Source: Chiridota heheva (Eukaryota > Echinodermata > Holothuroidea > Apodida > Chiridotidae). Taken from it: a DNA stretch of 64,000 nt. The DNA lies in the NCBI GenBank assembly GCA_020152595.1, contig JAIGNY010000739.1, positions 1,150,501 through 1,214,500 of the forward strand, in the 5' to 3' direction. Below the pieces are notes generated by a model. It was not told the origin of the DNA and searched no databases. It worked only from the letters and a program-made list of their open reading frames with translations. Each line of letters starts with the position of its first letter. Position 1 is the stretch's first letter. Below are positions 59,335-64,000 of this stretch, piece by piece. The position numbers were made by a program, and so were the translations under genes.

Positions 59335-60215
59335 CCTTCCTATAGATGAAAAATGTGGATAATGAATCTGTTACAGAAGATGTTACAGAGATTAAATGGA
59401 ACATTTCTTTCTTTCAAGAAAGAGGTGCCTATCCCAAAAACGTATTTCTCCTGAATCAAATCTAACCATGAATCAAATCTAACCATCACTCAATTTGAAA
59501 AGTTAACTTTCTGAATGGAGCTAAATCCAAGTTTTATCAACATACAGTGTAGCTAAAGATTCTTGAGGTTTCTTTTCTGTTTATTCAGATAAGCTTGAAT
59601 TAGCTGCTTAGGTAAGTACACCAGCGTGAAGGATACTTAAACAATTACGATAAACTATACAGCTTCCTCTCCTTATGCTTACAGAACTGTCACTTCTGCC
59701 CTTGTTCCACTAAAGAGGATTAAAGTCCCATTTAGCTGTCCATTTTTAATAGGATTTTAGAGAAGATTCAGTCATGACTGAAGGAAATAGGGATATATGG
59801 CATCGAAAAACTTAGCATGCATAATCATCTCCAAATAGTTTATATCAAAATTGGTTTTAATTGTTATTCTCGGTATGTATGAAAACAAGGCTGTAGGAGT
59901 CTATGGGGCCTTCCTTCCCCCTTCCTTCCAATAATTTGCCAAGTTGTATAGGAAATTCATATGTATATCATATCATATGCACAATGCTATTTGATGTAAA
60001 GGCTAGAGATGAGGTTTCCCAATAATCCATGGTTTGCTACGGTCCTGAAACATTAGTTCTTTAACATAAATAGGCTGAGTTCATTGCAGAAATCTTGGCA
60101 TAGCCTCGAAGGAACTTGTTTCTGCAAGCTTGTAAAGTTGTTGGCTTGTAGCTTTGGCAACATTTGCTAATTGTTTAAGAATTTATTAAGCAGAAAAATA
60201 TAACATCAGAATTGG
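59335..60215. other. Gene-free stretch
   Basis: No exon or repeat recognised. Confidence 0.4.
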
Positions 60216-60221
60216 TTAAAG

Positions 60222-60357
60222 ATTGGCTAACATGGGCCCATTGGCTAACATGGGCCAGTTTGGGCCCATTGGCTAACATAGGCCCATTGGCTAACATGGG
60301 CCCATTGGCTAACATGGGCCCATTGGCTAACATGGGCCCATTGGCTAACTTAGGTCC
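60222..60357 (+). repeat. 18-bp tandem repeat, about 7 units
   Basis: ATTGGCTAACATGGGCCC repeated, with one 21-bp variant carrying AGTTTGGGCCC. Confidence 0.92.
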
Positions 60358-60754
60358 AAAATTCACCAATTACTGATGGTGGGGAAGACTGAGAGGATCT
60401 CGTTCCCCAACACACACAATTCTCAGCAAGATCAAATTTCCAATCATTTCAAATCCGAAGAAAAATGTTGAGAGTGGGGGGTAGGGAAGGGGGTTATTTT
60501 TGTAGTTGAGGATGGTCCTTGCATTGTCTATTATTAGCTTTGGCAATTGTCCCACACGTGCATATTTCGGTGCTTAAAAGACTGAAATGGGACTTTAAAA
60601 AATGCTATGTCGACCCCTCTGCCTCCAGAAGTATTTGTCTGAAAACCCGGCCCAGAACTGACAATTTGGGGGAACAAGATGAAAGCCCAGTTGACATATT
60701 TTGTTCAGAGCAGCTTCTTTTATGGCTAACACTATCCCCAGGCCTTACTTGACC

Positions 60755-61805
60755 TTAACCCTTACTCTACCACACAGCGATATTATCGCTGTTTTCAAAC
60801 CACCTTTTTCTTAAAAATAAAATCAGGACATTACCATAGTCATATGGAGAAATCTTGGTATCATTTGAAAGTACTACATATTTCTTTCATAAAATTAAGC
60901 TTTTTTATAGGGGTCATTACAAAATTTTAAGAAAAATTTGCTTGAAGTAGGGTAAAACTCAAAAATGGCTAAATAATTGGCAAAAATTGTTTTTTTTTGC
61001 CTTTTAAATCTTACAATAACTTTAAGATCACATTTTTGCTTCAAAATCAAACATGCAAATCCTAAGACATGATAATATTGTTTTCTGGCTAAATTTCATA
61101 ATCCTTACCTGCAATCTTTTGTTTTGGAGAAATTTCATGAATTTCTACCATTTTTGACACGTTTTGTTTCTCAAAAAAATTATGTACCAAAACCGTACAA
61201 CGCACATGCTTCGTTGATCCACCGTTCGAAAGTATTTGTATTTTCCATTTCATTTGATATATAAAAGAAGCATACACCCCTCTACTTGGACACTTTCCTA
61301 TAATAAATTTCACCACATCATTTTCATTGATCTTATGGTGTAGTGGATATGAACACGGCCAGCACGCAAGCGCACCAGGTTCAAGTTCCACCATGACTAC
61401 AGCGTTATAATTTTTCTACTGCAGTTTTTAGTGGTCATTTGACTAAAATCATTTTGATGTTTTTTATCTTTCCTTTCTTTCTAAAAATTTTAGGTTAGCA
61501 TCATTGGAAAGGAAATTTTATAAAGAATCTAATTATGTAACACAAATCCCTGTTTTCAATACTGACAAGAAGTTATACTTGTGCAAAATTGGCCATTTGG
61601 TGACCAAATTTAGCCAAAATTGCTTAATTTGTATATTTTTATCCAAAAATTTGGCTTTCATTACTCAAAAGATAAATATCTTAGCTTCCATTCCACCAAA
61701 CTTGTAAAATAACAAAATGAAAGGAATGTTGTCAAAAATGCATATAAAAAAAGTTACGAAAATTGGGTCTTTCGTTTTTCAAAGCCCTGGTAGAGTAAGG
61801 GTTAA
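60755..61805. mobile_element. piggyBac-like non-autonomous element
   Basis: TTAACCCTTACTCTACCA at the left and TGGTAGAGTAAGGGTTAA at the right are perfect 18-bp inverted ends including TTAA on each side. TTAA duplication with CCC at the termini is characteristic of piggyBac elements (established knowledge). The 1.05-kb interior has no transposase frame and includes a tRNA-like sequence at 61325-61400. Confidence 0.78.
61325..61400 (+). repeat. tRNA-like sequence (not an intact tRNA)
   Basis: TATGGTGTAGTGGATATGAA is A-box-like and CCAGGTTCAAGTTCC B-box-like at about the right spacing. The T stem does not pair well and the acceptor arms do not close. It is probably a SINE or tRNA relic inside the piggyBac-like element. 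Confidence 0.45.
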
Positions 61806-62044
61806 TGTTTTCATTTGTTTTTATGCACTTTGGCCACTAACTCCTCTGCCCATGTATCTCTCATAAAGTGCAAGCATTAAGGCAGGAATTAAGGGAGCAA
61901 GGGGAAACCCAACCCCCTCCTTCCTCCTCGATTTGAGGGAGCAAGGGGAAACTCTCCCCTCGACTTTTTTTCCCTAAATTTTTATCTTTTGTATGGTGAT
62001 TTTTTGTATCTTTGCATGATTTTCCCCCCCCCTCCTCTTAAAAA

Positions 62045-62255
62045 AAATGATACAGTATTAGGATATTGGATGGAAAATTCTGTTTAATATGTTTAGCAAC
62101 TCTTTAAGAGAAATTTTTAAAGCTGGAATTAAAAATAATTGTATCTTTGCATTAAGAAAAAAAAATGACCCAGTATTAGGATATTGGATGGAAAATTCTG
62201 TTTAATATGTTTGGCATCTCTTTAGGAGAAATTTTAAAGCTGGAATCAAAATAAG
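62045..62255 (+). repeat. Tandem duplication, about 118 bp
   Basis: CAGTATTAGGATATTGGATG, GAAAATTCTGTTTAATATGT and AAAGCTGGAAT occur twice in order. Confidence 0.85.
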
Positions 62256-62429
62256 AGACAAAATGTCCTCAGGTTTGTTTGCAAGCTTGTATCAATCCTG
62301 TGTACTTTTTGGTATGTTAAAGTAACAGTTTCTTTGGTATTAGCATAAGTTGGGATTTCATTGTTATTGTCATGTACTTAGACATCTTACCATTCTGCAT
62401 CTTTGTTCTCTTGTTTGATGTAAGGAGCC

Positions 62430-63270
62430 GGGATTGGGTGGCCGGTGGGGATGTTTTCCTCTTTGTGTTTTGGCCGTGAATAATTTAGGCCTATTCTGAA
62501 ATAAGAGAGATGGCTACTTTGTATGAAGAAGGTAGCACATGGAAATTCAAGTCTGTGTTACATGGAGGGACACAGTTTGCCACTTACTTTATGCAAATAA
62601 ACCCAAGGTGGCATGAAATTTTGCTGACTGACCCAGCAGAAGTTAATAATTATGCAAGAAGTAAGCTTTTGCTATTCAAATGGAACATGCTGAACTAGAA
62701 AGAGTGATGATATGCTAAAATATTTGTGGGGTGGGGGATCTTTGGTTTCATTGTTTGATGTTTTCCTCTTTGTGTTGGTCTATGAAAAAATATGCCTATC
62801 TTGAAATAAGAGAGATGGGCACTTTATATGAAAAAGGTCTCACATGGATATTTTAAGTCCCTATTATAGCTACATGGTGGCATGAAAATTTTCTGACTGA
62901 CCTGAGGGGAGGTAAATGCATCACAAAAATTGTTGACAGTATGCTAGCAGAGCAAAAGTTAATAGTTATGCAACAATATAGCTTTTTTCATGTATGGACC
63001 AATGCTGCCTTAGCAAGAGTGATGATGTGCCAAAATGTGTGTGTGTGTGTTGGGGTGGGGGGGGGGAGGGGAGCTTCTGTGCCTTTGGCCTCATGCTCTA
63101 ATGCCTTGTTATTGTAGCATCATATGTCTGTACATGCTATCTTTCTTAATCTTTTGTTCTCTTGTTGTTGTAAGGAGCCAGGATGAAGTAGCTATTGGGA
63201 TGTTACTCTTTTTGTGGTATAAACATCTGCAAAATAAGAGAAATGGGAGTTTTGTGTTAAGATATATGCT
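62430..63270 (+). repeat. Degenerate three-copy direct repeat
   Basis: Copies begin near 62424, 62745 and 63170. GTAAGGAGCC, GATGTTTTCCTCTTTGTG, AAATAAGAGAGATGG and GCACATGGA or related motifs recur. The 62-codon open frame at 62510-62698 lies in copy 1 and is not kept in the others. Confidence 0.6.
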
Positions 63271-63610
63271 ACATAAAATGTATGTAGCATGTGTTAATAT
63301 TTCCCCATATATGCCTAAGCTAAGCTGTAAAGATTTTGTTTCTTTTAATACCCCAGTTCCCATTTAATCAATACCTACTGATTAATTATGCCAAATGATC
63401 AATTGTGTATTTTATGCATGAAGGTTAAGTAACTGCACACTAACAAAGAATGAAATGTGACGTAAATAGGTATCAACTTGAGACCAAGAATTGTGAGCCC
63501 ACCTGAATATTGTTTAGTCAAGGTATGAATTAGAAAAGCTTCCAATGTAAAAGATTAACAGGGTGGGTTATTATAAAACAAATATAGGAAGAGGAAAGTG
63601 GCTGTATACA

Positions 63611-64000
63611 GGGGTGTAGGAAGCTTTTGAAGTGGAGGGAGCATGACCTCTTAAGGGGAACTTCCCCAAGTCATGCATCTGTCTGCCACCTGTCTGTTGA
63701 GAATAAAATAAAGCAAAAGGGGCACCTTATTTTTAGAAAGGGCAAAATTTTCCAATGGGACCCCATTTTCCCCCATGATCGACAAAAGTTGCCAGTTTTC
63801 TACTATTGGGTCAGTAATTAAGGGGCATTTCATTTTAAAAAGGGCACCTTTGAAATATTTTTTTAAAGTGTGTGCAAAATCCACTACTTCTTGCACATTT
63901 GACGGTAATTGAGGGCACTTTTTAATTTCAAAAGTGGCATTTTTTTCATTTAAAAAAAAAGTGGGGTACAAATGCCCCCAGTGCCCCCGATTCCTACACC
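63611..64000. mobile_element. GTGTAGGAA-ended element at the window edge
   Basis: CAGGGGTGTAGGAA at the left pairs with TTCCTACACC, the last bases of the window; the final four bases of the right end are probably cut off. The interior carries two GTCAGTAATTAAGGGGCA-type segments and is related to 31252-31545 and 9596-9900. Confidence 0.7.

Noticed and set aside
60175-60369. Minus-strand protein with repeated MLANGP
   Set aside because: Translation of the 18-bp tandem repeat.
61325-61400. Functional tRNA gene
   Set aside because: A and B boxes are approximate, the T stem is poorly paired and the acceptor arms do not close.
62510-62698. 62-codon protein starting MATLYEEGSTWKFK
   Set aside because: Lies in a degenerate three-copy repeat; the frame is broken in the other copies.

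Overview
This window looks like gene-poor, AT-rich nuclear DNA from an animal, probably a marine invertebrate deuterostome; the taxon is an inference. Coding sequence is split into tiny exons with spliceosomal signals, introns and intergenic DNA are very long, and most of the rest is transposon wreckage, minisatellites and microsatellites. Nothing suggests bacterial, organellar or viral DNA: there are no operons, no long ORFs and no ribosome binding sites.

Only two stretches look like real host protein-coding exons, both on the + strand. The first (2201-2330) is a terminal exon with a good polypyrimidine/AG acceptor, 42 complete codons and a stop; I do not recognise its family. A weaker terminal-exon candidate follows at 3295-3384. 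The second real exon (22534 to about 22694) is the N-terminal coding exon of a Bicaudal-C homologue (BICC1 family), recognised by its acidic Ser/Gly-rich leader running into the conserved FRVDRK block. The frame breaks inside an A6 tract in that block. No KH-domain or SAM exon was found downstream, so about 41 kb to the end of the window is probably a giant first intron.

The repeats fall into clear groups. (1) hAT-type DNA elements, including a 1.2-kb copy at 37669-38870 with 16-bp inverted ends, an 8-bp target duplication and a recognisable transposase C-terminus. (2) Several inverted-repeat families flanked by TTAA, including a piggyBac-like element at 60755-61805. (3) A distinctive family, seen three times (37417-39044, 40654-40836, 43454-44344), whose short inverted ends enclose a minisatellite that flips orientation, so each copy can fold back on itself. 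(4) Non-LTR retrotransposon remnants: a reverse-transcriptase fragment with an FADD motif (14342-15490, minus), an L2/CR1-like ORF2 C-terminus (37015-37224, minus) and a 5'-truncated insertion with a CAAA tail (39512-39758). (5) A tRNA-derived SINE family (19561, 36835, 52800). (6) Large tandem arrays: a 20-bp unit over 1.7 kb (26687-28421), a roughly 38-bp unit over 2.1 kb (47209-49352), a 22-bp unit (23600-23888), and a microsatellite field (51520-52024).

Insertions are often nested, so relative ages can be read. The clearest case is 37417-39044, where a minisatellite element carries two independent hAT-type insertions, each with its own 8-bp duplication.
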